Positions 12,773-20,635 of a DNA stretch of 24,426 bases are shown here, piece after piece. The position numbers and the translations under genes were made by a program. Every line of letters starts with the position of its first letter. Within the stretch, counting starts at the first letter, position 1. The notes under the pieces were generated by a model. The model did not search any database, was not told the DNA's origin, and saw nothing but the letters and a program-made list of their open reading frames with translations. The DNA is from a virus: the IMG/VR virus record IMGVR_UViG_3300039159_000623, positions 1-24,426 of that record; one strand, given 5' to 3'.

Positions 12773-13270
12773 TCAAGGTAAAGTAATTACTTTCCACATC
12801 TTGCGACGTTGCATGGTGAACAGCCGCTCATGGGGAACATTGGTGCTGACTGCAGTGCCGGTTGCATTTGCTGGAACATCTTCATCCATCCGATACACAG
12901 CCTCAATGAGAGAATCCAGTTCCGGGCACTCGGCCTCACATAGTTCATTGAAGTGGGTCAAGCATTGCTCATTCAATTCGGCCTCGCTCCAGCCCTGTTC
13001 AACGGCTTCCTTCATGAGTAGATAAGCTGCCGCCAGGCTCCCGATGCGGGTTTTACCGCCCGGGATGATGCCGATCATCCGCTTCAGATTCCAACAGAGC
13101 CGATGCAGCATAGAGGTGGAATTTTTTTCCTCCGAGGTTTCGGCCTTACGAATAGTCTTGCCATCAGCATCAAGGAGACCCAGTTTGAAGGCAGCCGTAT
13201 TCTCAATCGGTGTGATCAAAAGATATGCCACCCGAAGGGCAGCGATCGAGTCTAGTATTGAGGCAGCCAT
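12773..13270 (-). CDS. Conserved T4-superfamily structural-module protein, 165 aa
   Basis: This protein resembles a conserved family of unknown function in large T4-like myoviruses, with the pattern RVAYLLITPIENTAAFKLGLLDADGK (about 14-39). EEKNSTSMLHRLCWNLKRMIGIIPGGKTRIGSLAAAYLLMKE follows in the next 60 residues. It is largely helical after that. The ATG at 13270 lies in a TGATG overlap with the upstream gene, and AGGA is placed well before it; the TTG one codon earlier is unlikely. The function is unknown. Its neighbours suggest a late, assembly-related gene. Confidence 0.75.
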   Translation of the reverse strand: MAASILDSIAALRVAYLLITPIENTAAFKLGLLDADGKTIRKAETSEEKNSTSMLHRLCWNLKRMIGIIPGGKTRIGSLAAAYLLMKEAVEQGWSEAELNEQCLTHFNELCEAECPELDSLIEAVYRMDEDVPANATGTAVSTNVPHERLFTMQRRKMWKVITLP

Positions 13271-13623
13271 CAAAATTTCCTAATATGTTCGATCGTTTTT
13301 AGATCAAGTTCCACATCGTATCGGTTGATAATCTCATCGGGTAGCCGATGAATATACAGCAAAAACACGAACAAAACTGGATATTGTTCTTCCGGTATCT
13401 TGAACAGGATCAGCTCAGTTGCATTGCTTCCGAACACATTAAAGAGCACGATCAAGTTATTCAAAACCAACCGATGAGATGAATTTACATCCAGCTTATC
13501 GATCAGCTTCTTAACACCCATAATCCTAGATATGTCTGAGTTGAATTCCTCCAGGGAGACACATTGTACATTACTATAGGAATGGAGAGCGGTGTGCAAG
13601 AATTCAGACTCAGACTTGATCAT
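13270..13623 (-). CDS. Conserved T4-superfamily protein, 117 aa
   Basis: The protein begins KSESEFLHTALHSYSNVQCV and has LVLNNLIVLFNVFGSNATELILFKI (about 53-77) and FVFLLYIHRLPDEI. I recognise this layout from conserved hypothetical proteins of ViI-like and cyanophage-like myoviruses, which share the 'EFLHTAIHxYxNVQC' start and the 'LNxIIVLYNxFG' core. No function is known. The ATG at 13623 lacks a ribosome binding site. A late-like box (TATAAATT) ends 13 bases upstream, so a very short leader is possible. Confidence 0.78.
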   Translation of the reverse strand: MIKSESEFLHTALHSYSNVQCVSLEEFNSDISRIMGVKKLIDKLDVNSSHRLVLNNLIVLFNVFGSNATELILFKIPEEQYPVLFVFLLYIHRLPDEIINRYDVELDLKTIEHIRKF

Positions 13624-13635
13624 AGTATAGGGCTA

Positions 13636-13643
13636 AATTTATA
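13636..13643 (-). promoter_or_regulatory. Late-like promoter box, one mismatch
   Basis: The minus strand reads TATAAATT, one base from the T4 late consensus. It overlaps the stop of the upstream structural gene and ends 13 bases before the ATG at 13623, the distance expected for a short late leader. Confidence 0.4.
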
Positions 13644-14457
13644 CGGTGGCTTGCGTCAGAGTTGCACCGCGTGAAGTTGTGGAAGCGGCACCAGCGGCAG
13701 CCCCGACAACGCAGCGGTAACGATTTTCACCCAAGCCAGTGGTGTTAGAGATGTTGAGAGTAGCGGTCGTCGCGGTCGTGTAAACACCACTGTTGGCCAA
13801 GTTTGCATATGCGCCTGTGCCCCCGGCTTGAACTTGCCACTGGTATGTAGAGCCACCGGTCGCGACCACCGTGAAGGTAGAAGCAGCTGCTGCTTGAGCC
13901 AGAGTTTTGGTGAGGTTTGCTGGCTGGGTTGTGATCACGAGGTTCACGTCACCAACAACCAGATCGTCACCCTTCGCGTCACCCGCAACCGCGTTAGTAA
14001 CAGACATGGCAACCAAGCACTCTGACTTGTAAGTAATGGTGCCATCATTGCGCAATTTTTCCTGGATACGATACCAGCCTGGTGAATGGATGCCCTTGAG
14101 TCTGTTGCCAACCAGAACTGCTTCTTCTCTAGAGACAAATACCACTTCATTGTTGGGTACTTCGATTTTAGCAACAGTAGCAGTCAGAGTAGCGCCCGTG
14201 CCCGTCGCTGCAGTCACTGTAGGAGCAGATGTGTAGCCAGCCCCTGGATTGGTTAGAACAATACCAGTGATACGCCCGGCAACAACAACGATTGTACCCA
14301 CTGCTTGAACACCACCACCTGGAGGGGCACCAATAGTAAGAGCCGATCCATCTACATAGCCAGTCATAGTACCCGTGATACGAACACCGGTAACTTGACC
14401 GACATTGATGTTCTTTGGTTGACCTGCCTGTGCGTCTTTATTTGTGAAGAGAGCCAT
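13639..14457 (-). CDS. Virion surface/decoration-like protein with Ig-like domain
   Basis: The 272-aa protein starts MALFTNKDAQAGQPKNINVG. A GAGYTSAPTVTAATGTGATL module is inserted at about residues 72-91, of a kind seen in phage surface proteins. Then comes EAVLVGNRLKGIHSPGWYRI, with YKSECLVAMSV close to the end of the N-terminal domain. An Ig-like domain occupies about 178-268 (STFTVVATGGSTYQWQVQAG, later ENRYRCVVGAAAG). The N-terminal part resembles small head-associated proteins of T4-like phages that begin 'MPLFTNKD' and end 'YETLVAM'. A capsid decoration or neck protein carrying a Hoc-style Ig domain is likely but not proven. AAAGGA precedes the ATG by about 8 bases. Confidence 0.72.
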   Translation of the reverse strand: MALFTNKDAQAGQPKNINVGQVTGVRITGTMTGYVDGSALTIGAPPGGGVQAVGTIVVVAGRITGIVLTNPGAGYTSAPTVTAATGTGATLTATVAKIEVPNNEVVFVSREEAVLVGNRLKGIHSPGWYRIQEKLRNDGTITYKSECLVAMSVTNAVAGDAKGDDLVVGDVNLVITTQPANLTKTLAQAAAASTFTVVATGGSTYQWQVQAGGTGAYANLANSGVYTTATTATLNISNTTGLGENRYRCVVGAAAGAASTTSRGATLTQATV

Positions 14458-14488
14458 TTTGAATTCCTTTGTTTGATTTATTTAACAA

Positions 14489-15457
14489 TTACTTTTTTGC
14501 CTCGGCTGCAGCAAGTTTCTTTGCATGGGCCAGAAGCGATTTGTTCATGATATCCTTGAAGTAGGCGCGATCTTCAAAGCCTTGAGCTTTTGCCGCACGA
14601 ACTTTTGCCGAGAGAGCATCCTTGTATTCCTTGGAATCACGTGCACCCTTATCAATTTTGTAGGCGCCACCATAGGCACCTGCTGGACGACCAACCGACT
14701 TTTTCTCGATTGGTTTAGATTTTTCATCGGGCGCCCGGTGAGTTTCTGAGCCGTATGTACCCACGTGACGAGTAACACCAGGTTCATGGGATGTAGTACT
14801 TTTCCCCTTACCATTGAGCCAAGAAACATCTGGCTTGGTTTTGCCCCAATCGAACGCGGCTTCATCTAGTTTGGAAGTGAGTTCGGCAATTTGCGCATCA
14901 ATCTCGGCCTCGGCCGACTCGTGCATCTCCTTGTATTCTTTGAATGTAATCTTCACTGTTTTCTCCTCTTGGATACCTTTTGATTTTAGAATTGCCTTAC
15001 GGGCGGTTGCAAAGTGAGTATCATCAACACCCGCCATGTTCTTTTTATTTTTCTTATTTGAATCTTTGTTTGCAATCTCTCTGGCTTTATCCAAGAACAT
15101 TGCAGCCGACATCATCACACGACCGTCTTTGCCTTTGCGAATAACTTCGGATTCTTTTACTACCTTACCTTCACTAGCGTGGTGGTTATACCAAGAATCA
15201 CCCGGTGTATCCCAGTAACTTTTCTTCTTGGTGCTGACTGCCTTCTTGGCTGCATCATGAGCTGCATCAGCAGTTCTGTGAATTGCCGTGGCGATCATCT
15301 TATCCCCATGAACAACTATAGCCGTTTGGTGGCCATTATGATGGGTGCCTGTATAAACATCGGAACCATTTCCGTCTACACCATGATGCTTTACATTGGT
15401 GTAGGTTACATCGCTGTTTATTCGTTGCCCGGTGTGTTTTAGTTTTTTTACAGTCAT
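14489..15457 (-). CDS. Basic His/Lys-rich protein, possible head/core component
   Basis: The 322-aa protein is strongly charged. The first third is rich in His and Gly (YTNVKHHGVDGNGSDVYTGT). The middle has a Lys/Asn run (NKDSNKKNKKNMAG) and an acidic helix (EMHESAEAEIDAQIAEL). The last third (KKSVGRPAGAYGGAYKIDKG, then YKDALSAKVRAAKAQGF) is a segment I know from phage proteins annotated as core or structural components without proven function. It may bind DNA or serve as a scaffold part. The ATG at 15457 follows the upstream stop by one base. Confidence 0.65.
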   Translation of the reverse strand: MTVKKLKHTGQRINSDVTYTNVKHHGVDGNGSDVYTGTHHNGHQTAIVVHGDKMIATAIHRTADAAHDAAKKAVSTKKKSYWDTPGDSWYNHHASEGKVVKESEVIRKGKDGRVMMSAAMFLDKAREIANKDSNKKNKKNMAGVDDTHFATARKAILKSKGIQEEKTVKITFKEYKEMHESAEAEIDAQIAELTSKLDEAAFDWGKTKPDVSWLNGKGKSTTSHEPGVTRHVGTYGSETHRAPDEKSKPIEKKSVGRPAGAYGGAYKIDKGARDSKEYKDALSAKVRAAKAQGFEDRAYFKDIMNKSLLAHAKKLAAAEAKK

Positions 15458-15458
15458 A

Positions 15459-16154
15459 TTATTCTCTGGTTACCGATTTGTGGGATAATCTATTTTTCTC
15501 GATGGTGCGGATTCTGCTGGTAAGCTTCAAGGCAAGTCGGCCAACAAGAGCGGCCTTGCCTTCAATCATTTTCTCGATGCGGGCTTTTTGCGCAAACCCC
15601 ATCTTAGAAATATCTTGCCCCCGGGCAAACTTTCTCTTGAGAATACTGACTGCAAGTTTTCTGGCCCGCTTATTGATCTTAGTATTTGAACTGTGTCGTT
15701 TCAATGCGAGCTTGGTTGCCCTAGCTCTTTTACCTGAAGTTCTGGCAAAACGCATACGAGCCTTAATTCGCTCGACCCGAGAAAGTACTTCATTTAGTTC
15801 TTCGGATTCCTTAAGATCACCCGAAAGATCATCCTCGAGTACTTCATCTGTATCTTGATCAACGATACAAAGCTCATCGCCCTCATATGCTTCGATGGTG
15901 TGCTCCCAGTCAGTCACCTCGGCCGCGAGTTTGTTAAGTTCCTCATCGGTTAGATCATCATCTTCCTCAATGGATTCAGCGAGTCGGAGCATATCGGTAA
16001 CAATTTTAGATTCTTGATCATTCATCTTCGGCTTTGAAGCAATCGCCCGAGAAATAATTTCGGCCGGAGTCTCATTTTTCCCCGGAGTATACTTCAGGGA
16101 GTTTGCAATAATCATTGCAGCCTGAGCTTTTCTCAGAAAAGTTTCGTTGATCAT
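15459..16154 (-). CDS. Putative prohead-core-like basic helical protein
   Basis: The 231-aa protein has an acidic middle (EEDDDLTDEELNK; EVLEDDLSGDLKESEEL) and a very basic helical end (about residues 128-225: RIKARMRFARTSGKRARATK, then KINKRARKLAVSILKRKFAR). This composition and the 'GKS/GQDISKMGFAQKARIEK' segment match proteins of T4-like myoviruses often labelled prohead core or head protein. Such proteins may be processed during head maturation. The ATG at 16154 has AAGG five bases upstream and an exact late box at 16170-16177, so strong late expression is expected, consistent with a structural role. Confidence 0.65.
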   Translation of the reverse strand: MINETFLRKAQAAMIIANSLKYTPGKNETPAEIISRAIASKPKMNDQESKIVTDMLRLAESIEEDDDLTDEELNKLAAEVTDWEHTIEAYEGDELCIVDQDTDEVLEDDLSGDLKESEELNEVLSRVERIKARMRFARTSGKRARATKLALKRHSSNTKINKRARKLAVSILKRKFARGQDISKMGFAQKARIEKMIEGKAALVGRLALKLTSRIRTIEKNRLSHKSVTRE

Positions 16155-16169
16155 AGTGCCTTTTACTTT

Positions 16170-16177
16170 TATTTATA
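16170..16177 (-). promoter_or_regulatory. T4-type late promoter box
   Basis: The minus strand reads TATAAATA, the exact late consensus, 15 bases before the ATG at 16154. It lies in the short gap after the stop of the membrane-protein gene, where no other signal is needed. This is the best-placed late promoter in the window. Confidence 0.75.
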
Positions 16178-16181
16178 TGGC

Positions 16182-16550
16182 TTAGTTTGCCAACCACTGC
16201 CTAACAGTCTCGCCAAGCCCCGTTACTAGAATCAACAACAAGGCGCCAACACCCCATTTTATGATCACCTCGGAGACATTTTTCTTGTAATTTTCAACGA
16301 TATTAGCCTCATTTTCTAATTTGATGTGAGACTTCCGATGCCCGTCATAATCTGGGGTACCTAGATCATTGATCACAAAGGCGGAATCATGCGACTTTAG
16401 TGTAGATTCAATGGCTCGCGTACGCTCATTGATCTGAGTTATAACATTGAGAAGATCTTTGTTAGACGGGGTGTTCAATTTATCAAACTCCCCATCTAGA
16501 GAAATACGACTCTCATGGTCCTGATTTTTTTCTTGCACTTTGAATACCAT
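16182..16550 (-). CDS. Tail-anchored membrane protein, XhlA/holin-accessory-like
   Basis: From ATG 16550 the protein is about 122 aa: a long charged helical region with heptad-like spacing (LLNVITQINERTRAIESTLK) followed by one C-terminal membrane segment (about 100-118, IIKWGVGALLLILVTGLGET). This is the layout of XhlA-type haemolysin or holin-accessory proteins, though sequence identity is not evident to me. The frame is open to TTG 16592; neither start has a good ribosome binding site. It overlaps the end of the preceding membrane-protein gene by 38 bases. Confidence 0.6.
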   Translation of the reverse strand: MVFKVQEKNQDHESRISLDGEFDKLNTPSNKDLLNVITQINERTRAIESTLKSHDSAFVINDLGTPDYDGHRKSHIKLENEANIVENYKKNVSEVIIKWGVGALLLILVTGLGETVRQWLAN

Positions 16551-16974
16551 GGTAGAGAATAATAGGGCGAAGCCAAACCCATAAAGCCCCAAGTGTGAGG
16601 GCTATTTCACCAGAAATTTGCGCTGGTGGTGGAGTGACTGAGAAAAATATTGTTAGAATCATGATTGCCCAAATCATCGCGCTGATAAATGCGAAAAATG
16701 ACGCTATGGTTGTATGATATCTATCCGTTGCAATAATGTAAAATTGAAAAATGCTAATGCCAAGAAAGACAAAAGCAAGGGTTTCCTCAGACATAATCTC
16801 ACGAATCTCTATATAGTAAGGTTGATCGAAGACGGTGCCGGGCCAGATCAAAAGAACAAACCAAAAGAACTCTGCTACACCAAGTAGAATTCTCAACAAG
16901 ACTAGATCAGAATCGAATAAAGCAGATGTTATTGTATCTACCGTCTTTTCTTTTTGTACTGAGAAAATTGACAT
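16513..16974 (-). CDS. Four-helix integral membrane protein
   Basis: The 153-aa protein has four hydrophobic segments (about residues 22-46, 66-84, 89-113 and 124-143) with short polar loops and a basic C-terminus (SARKKSGP). It lies between the NlpC/P60-like gene and the tail-anchored membrane protein and is cotranslated with both. A holin or other inner-membrane role is possible; holins are usually smaller with one to three helices, so this is a guess from context. The ATG at 16974 follows the upstream stop by one base. Confidence 0.65.
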   Translation of the reverse strand: MSIFSVQKEKTVDTITSALFDSDLVLLRILLGVAEFFWFVLLIWPGTVFDQPYYIEIREIMSEETLAFVFLGISIFQFYIIATDRYHTTIASFFAFISAMIWAIMILTIFFSVTPPPAQISGEIALTLGALWVWLRPIILYHGIQSARKKSGP

Positions 16975-16975
16975 G

Positions 16976-17494
16976 TTAGAACTTTTTCACAAAATAAAGT
17001 TGTTCACCAAGCTCTTCGAGAGCAAATTTGATGACGGCCGATGGAGTCGACTTAACATTGGCCCATTCGGGATTGTTATGCATATGAATCCACTGAACAT
17101 GCTTGGAACATTGCCACTTTGTATTTTCCTCTAGCATCTTGTCGTTCAAGAAACCTCGAATTGCTTCCCACTTAGAGTAGTCACCACCAAGTTTTTCGGC
17201 CATAATTTTATCATTGATATTGCCTAGATTCATGGGCACATGATAACACGGGAGAAAATCCGACAGTGGATTTGCCACAATCTTAGGAACTATTGCCTCA
17301 AGAACAAGAACACGACCCCCGACAACCCAGGCCACGCCGACGTGATTGAATTCCGAGCGGGTCGCAATACGTACCAGATTCAGCTGAGCCATATACCATG
17401 ATTTCCAACTACCATGCGACCAAGCAAGAATATCACCGGTCTTGATGGTGGGACGAATAACAGAGTAGGTCTCTGTTTGTGCAATATCGATCAT
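16976..17494 (-). CDS. Permuted NlpC/P60 (YiiX-like) cysteine hydrolase
   Basis: The 172-aa protein shows the order expected of circularly permuted papain-fold hydrolases of the YiiX group: KTGDILAWSHGSWKSW (about 18-33), the catalytic-His segment SEFNHVGVAWVVGGRVLVLEA (about 48-68), and a candidate nucleophile in WQCSKHVQWIH (Cys about 129). Members cleave amide or ester bonds in cell-wall or lipid substrates. A homologous protein with 'TGDILAWSHG' and 'EYSHVGVAWVVGGRVFVLEA' occurs in large myoviruses, usually among tail genes. It may act in entry or lysis. The ATG lies in a TGATG overlap with the upstream gene. Confidence 0.78.
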   Translation of the reverse strand: MIDIAQTETYSVIRPTIKTGDILAWSHGSWKSWYMAQLNLVRIATRSEFNHVGVAWVVGGRVLVLEAIVPKIVANPLSDFLPCYHVPMNLGNINDKIMAEKLGGDYSKWEAIRGFLNDKMLEENTKWQCSKHVQWIHMHNNPEWANVKSTPSAVIKFALEELGEQLYFVKKF

Positions 17495-17889
17495 CAGAAG
17501 TTACTCACTTGAATTTGCCCGAACATGAGAACCACAGATTCAAGCGGGGGATTTGGGGGAAGTTGGATTGCCGGCGGTATGGCAATTGGCGGTTGAACCG
17601 GATTTGGCAGCTTTGCTGTAAGACGGTAGATGTATCTTGGTCGATACATTAGTTGGGTCTCAATCGCGGTGGCGGTCACCGTGATGGCACCAGCGCTTGG
17701 TATTGGAGCAGTAACCACAAAATATAGGGGTAGTACAGCAGTTCCGATGTATTCCTTAACATCAAGCTCAAACACATACCCAGTCAAATCCACCGGCAAA
17801 ATCCCGTCAGAGATGTTGAACTCTTTGTAGTAGGTATCACCTTGATCCACATAGAGATCAATATTGATCGGTGTTATATTTTTTAGCAT
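17494..17889 (-). CDS. Small structural protein following the fibre gene
   Basis: The 131-aa protein has the pattern INIDLYVDQGDTYYKEFNIS (residues 8-27), then LTGYVFELDVKEYIG. This resembles small beta-rich phage virion proteins placed near baseplate or fibre genes, in which 'xDQGxxF...xDxxGxPxDLTGY' starts the fold. A proline-rich linker (about 95-115: LPNPVQPPIAIPPAIQLPP) precedes the last strands. The function is unknown, but a tail attachment role fits its place between the long fibre gene and the hydrolase. A late box lies 94 bases upstream inside the fibre gene. Confidence 0.7.
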   Translation of the reverse strand: MLKNITPINIDLYVDQGDTYYKEFNISDGILPVDLTGYVFELDVKEYIGTAVLPLYFVVTAPIPSAGAITVTATAIETQLMYRPRYIYRLTAKLPNPVQPPIAIPPAIQLPPNPPLESVVLMFGQIQVSNF

Positions 17890-17893
17890 GATT

Positions 17894-20635
17894 CTATCGT
17901 ATAGTTATTGTTCTTTTTCCGGTGGTAACTCGGAAGTTTTTGCCAGTACCAGAAGATATCCGGATTTTTCTTTCTGCACTTGTATTTATATGGCCGTCGG
18001 TTGTGAGAATATCAGTGGTGTACCGAATAACATCAGCGATACCAGTGGTTTCCTGTAGTTCTACATTTCCTGTGTACTCGACTACATATACATCATCGAG
18101 AACCATATTTTCAAACAGTTCTGCATCACCGGTTTGAATTTCCGAGTAGTCGTAGGTAACAACACCCATGGTATCGGAGAGAGATGCATCAGTGGTGTAG
18201 TTGCCTTGCTCGCCGGATGATAGAGTTGAAGCTTCGAACAATTCGGTAATAAACGAGGCGCTTGCAGAGATTTGTTCGGATGTGAACAGATTTTCCACCA
18301 CGTTCGAGCTAGTAACCAGACCAGCGATGAAGGAATCTCCACTTGATACAATATCCGATACCTGTTCATCCTCGGATGCACGAACCTCGTCGGATGTAGC
18401 AACTACTTCAGAGATAGAAGCTGGATTGATCGTGGTGTAGGTTTCGGATGTACTGGATGACGTAACCTCACCCACCAACACATCGGTGGTAGCAGTAGCA
18501 ACTTCAAGTGCAGAGGTGATCGTTGTATCCAAAATGGATCCAACATAACCAAGCTGAGTAGGATGCGTATCAACTATCGGAGTAGAATCCGAGACCGAGA
18601 CGGCAAAAGAAGCGGTACCAATTTCACTATGTGATATAGTAGATGTTTCGGATACAGTCGCGTTTGAAACCAGATTGCCCGAGAACACGTCTGTTGCAAC
18701 CGCTGATTCAATCACCGATGCTGCGACAGTTGTCGTGGCAGTAGCAATATCAGAGGTAGAAATTGATTCGGATGTAGCTGCAAGACCCGTGAAGATAGTA
18801 CTCAGATTCTCCGTGAGAACTTGAGATTCAGATATAGCATCCGAGAAGATATTGAATGTAGATTCAATGGTGGCTACAGAAGTGTTATCAGAGAGAGATT
18901 CTGAGTATGCAGAAGCGATACTACTGCCATCAATGATCGCAGTCGTTTCAAGAACAGAGGCACCATAAACAACAGCGAGTGTATTCGTGTCGGTAACACT
19001 GCGAGATTCACTCAGAGCTGCGCCCATCACAGCGATCACAGAGTTGGTGTCGGAACTTACAAGCGGTTCGCCCAATGTGCCAACAAAACTAGCCGATCCC
19101 GAGGTGATCTCTGAGGAAGCAATTGCTTCCTGAATCTCATCCGTATACAGCATCGTAGAATTCATGAATTCTACGATGCTGATCGCTTCTGCCAGGGAAA
19201 CCGGGAAGAGTACAGCAGTGGTTACAGTGTCGGTCGCACCGGTGGTTTCCGTGTTTGATGCAACATATGAACCTTGTGGGCTAACCGTGTCTGCTACCAA
19301 GAGAGGCTCGGCCAAAGATCCTGCAAAATTAACCTGTACCGAGAAGCTATCCGCGGTAGTACCGGTTTCGGTTATAGATCCGTTGGTCGTTAGAGTGCTA
19401 CTACTTGCATCTTGGGTCGAGTTTGTTTCGGCAATGGAGCCAACAAATACCACAACAGCAGAAGCAACTTCTGTGAGCGAACCAGCCTCAAGAAGAGAAT
19501 CAACTCTTATACTACTCGCGGTGTAGTTATCGCCTGTTGAGTTGGAATCAAGATTAGAATCATTGAAGATAGTACCAACAGGCGCGGTAACAGTAAGAAC
19601 GGCTTCATTACTGACCACGGTTCCAGCTGCATTGGTTACTACTAATCTAAATCTTTTGCCAGAGTTCCCAAGAACAGTTGGTGGCGTGGTGTAGCTGCTG
19701 CTGGTTGCACCGGGAATGTCGGTCCAGGCGGGTGCTGCACTCCACCGCACGATGACGATGCCGGAGCCGCCGTTACCCGAAGCACTATTCTGATCGCTGC
19801 CGCCGCCGCCGCCGCCAAGGCCCGCTATGCCCTCTGTCGCCGGACTGTCTTGAACCCCGCCTCGACCGCCGCCGCCCAAACTTGGAAAGCGCGAATTTTC
19901 GGGGAATGCGCCGCCGCCGCCCCCGCCGCCGCCGTAATGGGTGAGCGTGCCGGTAATGTCATCTTCAACGCCATCGCCGCCACGGCCCCCTGTGCTATCT
20001 AGTTCTCCGGGTGCACCTGCTTCACTCGCGCCGCCGCCGCCGCCGCCGCCGCCGCCTCCGCCGCTTGTGCCCCCTACGCCCCCTGAAAATCCCTGAGGGG
20101 GCGTTTGGTTTGGAGTATTGCCTGCGCCTGGAGCATTAGTCCCACCGTCACTCCCACCCCCGCCACCACCAGACCCGCCTGAACGCCCTGCCAGGGTGCT
20201 CCAATCTCGTGCCCCGCCAGCGCCACCGCCTGCCGCCGATTGCCCAAAGGCCGAAGAGGCGCCACCGTCGGAAGGACCGCGATCGTCGAATTCACCCGTC
20301 TGAACGACGCCGCCAATGCCGGTGACGATTGTGTGGGTTGCGGCGGCAACAGGGGTGGCGTTGAACCTGCGAACACCGCCCGCGCCACCGCCACCGGCCA
20401 AGTATGCTGGACCCCCTGCTCCGCCACCCGCCACCAACAGGTAGTCGAAGTTGCCAGGATTGGTGACAACCAACGAGCCTCCGGCTGCGAACGTGGCAAC
20501 ACGGTAAACCCCGGAGGTCGTGAATACCGCGCCGGTGCTGGAGCCTTCGTCAACGACGGGCCCGTCGGTCCATTCTTCCCCGGATAGCGGCCCTCCGAGC
20601 GACTCAACACCTACGGTGTCAAAGCCAAGGCTCAT
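17894..20635 (-). CDS. Long tail fibre/adhesin: glycine-rich domain, Ig-like domain, 20-residue repeats
   Basis: The 913-aa protein is modular. Residues about 1-45 form an N-terminal attachment part. About 45-300 form the classic glycine-rich adhesin domain: YLLVAGGGAGG at the start, long Gly runs, and GGSGIVIVRWSA at the end. About 302-350 look like part of an Ig-like domain (AWTDIPGATSSSYTTPPTVL, then GKRFRLVVTNAAGTVVSNEA). About 385-876 consist of 24 units of 20 residues, almost all exact in length. The C-terminus (RKIRISSGTGKNFRVTTGKR) is basic. The repeats probably form a beta-structured shaft and the Gly-rich part binds receptors. The start overlaps the previous stop as ATGA. Base composition changes sharply within the gene near 19.7 kb. 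Confidence 0.85.
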   Translation of the reverse strand: MSLGFDTVGVESLGGPLSGEEWTDGPVVDEGSSTGAVFTTSGVYRVATFAAGGSLVVTNPGNFDYLLVAGGGAGGPAYLAGGGGAGGVRRFNATPVAAATHTIVTGIGGVVQTGEFDDRGPSDGGASSAFGQSAAGGGAGGARDWSTLAGRSGGSGGGGGGSDGGTNAPGAGNTPNQTPPQGFSGGVGGTSGGGGGGGGGGGASEAGAPGELDSTGGRGGDGVEDDITGTLTHYGGGGGGGGAFPENSRFPSLGGGGRGGVQDSPATEGIAGLGGGGGGSDQNSASGNGGSGIVIVRWSAAPAWTDIPGATSSSYTTPPTVLGNSGKRFRLVVTNAAGTVVSNEAVLTVTAPVGTIFNDSNLDSNSTGDNYTASSIRVDSLLEAGSLTEVASAVVVFVGSIAETNSTQDASSSTLTTNGSITETGTTADSFSVQVNFAGSLAEPLLVADTVSPQGSYVASNTETTGATDTVTTAVLFPVSLAEAISIVEFMNSTMLYTDEIQEAIASSEITSGSASFVGTLGEPLVSSDTNSVIAVMGAALSESRSVTDTNTLAVVYGASVLETTAIIDGSSIASAYSESLSDNTSVATIESTFNIFSDAISESQVLTENLSTIFTGLAATSESISTSDIATATTTVAASVIESAVATDVFSGNLVSNATVSETSTISHSEIGTASFAVSVSDSTPIVDTHPTQLGYVGSILDTTITSALEVATATTDVLVGEVTSSSTSETYTTINPASISEVVATSDEVRASEDEQVSDIVSSGDSFIAGLVTSSNVVENLFTSEQISASASFITELFEASTLSSGEQGNYTTDASLSDTMGVVTYDYSEIQTGDAELFENMVLDDVYVVEYTGNVELQETTGIADVIRYTTDILTTDGHINTSAERKIRISSGTGKNFRVTTGKRTITIR
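17983..17990 (-). promoter_or_regulatory. T4-type late promoter box inside the fibre gene
   Basis: The minus strand reads TATAAATA within the last 35 codons of the fibre gene, 94 bases before the ATG at 17889. It could drive late expression of the 131-aa gene, the hydrolase and the membrane proteins. Confidence 0.5.
18008..19483 (-). repeat. Protein-level tandem repeat, 24 units of 20 residues
   Basis: After a 14-residue lead-in (GSLTEVASAVVVFV) the fibre protein can be cut into 24 units, 22 of them exactly 20 residues (one of 18, one of 21). Examples: GSIAETNSTQDASSSTLTTN, GSITETGTTADSFSVQVNFA, AALSESRSVTDTNTLAVVYG. Position 5 is Glu or Asp in every unit, and position 11 is acidic in 18 of 24. 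DNA identity between units is low, so the array is old and constrained at protein level. Confidence 0.85.
19148..19181. repeat. Perfect 34-bp palindrome within the fibre gene
   Basis: The 17 bases CAGCATCGTAGAATTCA are followed directly by their exact reverse complement, with no spacer. It encodes part of SIVEFMNSTML in one repeat unit of the fibre. Pairing stops at once on both flanks. Confidence 0.95.

Noticed and set aside
14461-14490. TAAATAAATC upstream of the decoration-like gene as a late promoter
   Set aside because: It does not match TATAAATA in register; too weak to call.
20029-20058. Run of GCC/GCT triplets that looks like a microsatellite
   Set aside because: It encodes the polyglycine loops expected of this adhesin domain, so it needs no other explanation, although slippage could vary loop length.
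20074-20610. 178-codon minus-strand ORF in another frame of the glycine-rich domain
   Set aside because: It overlaps the clearly structured glycine-rich adhesin frame and is low complexity; there is no independent start signal.
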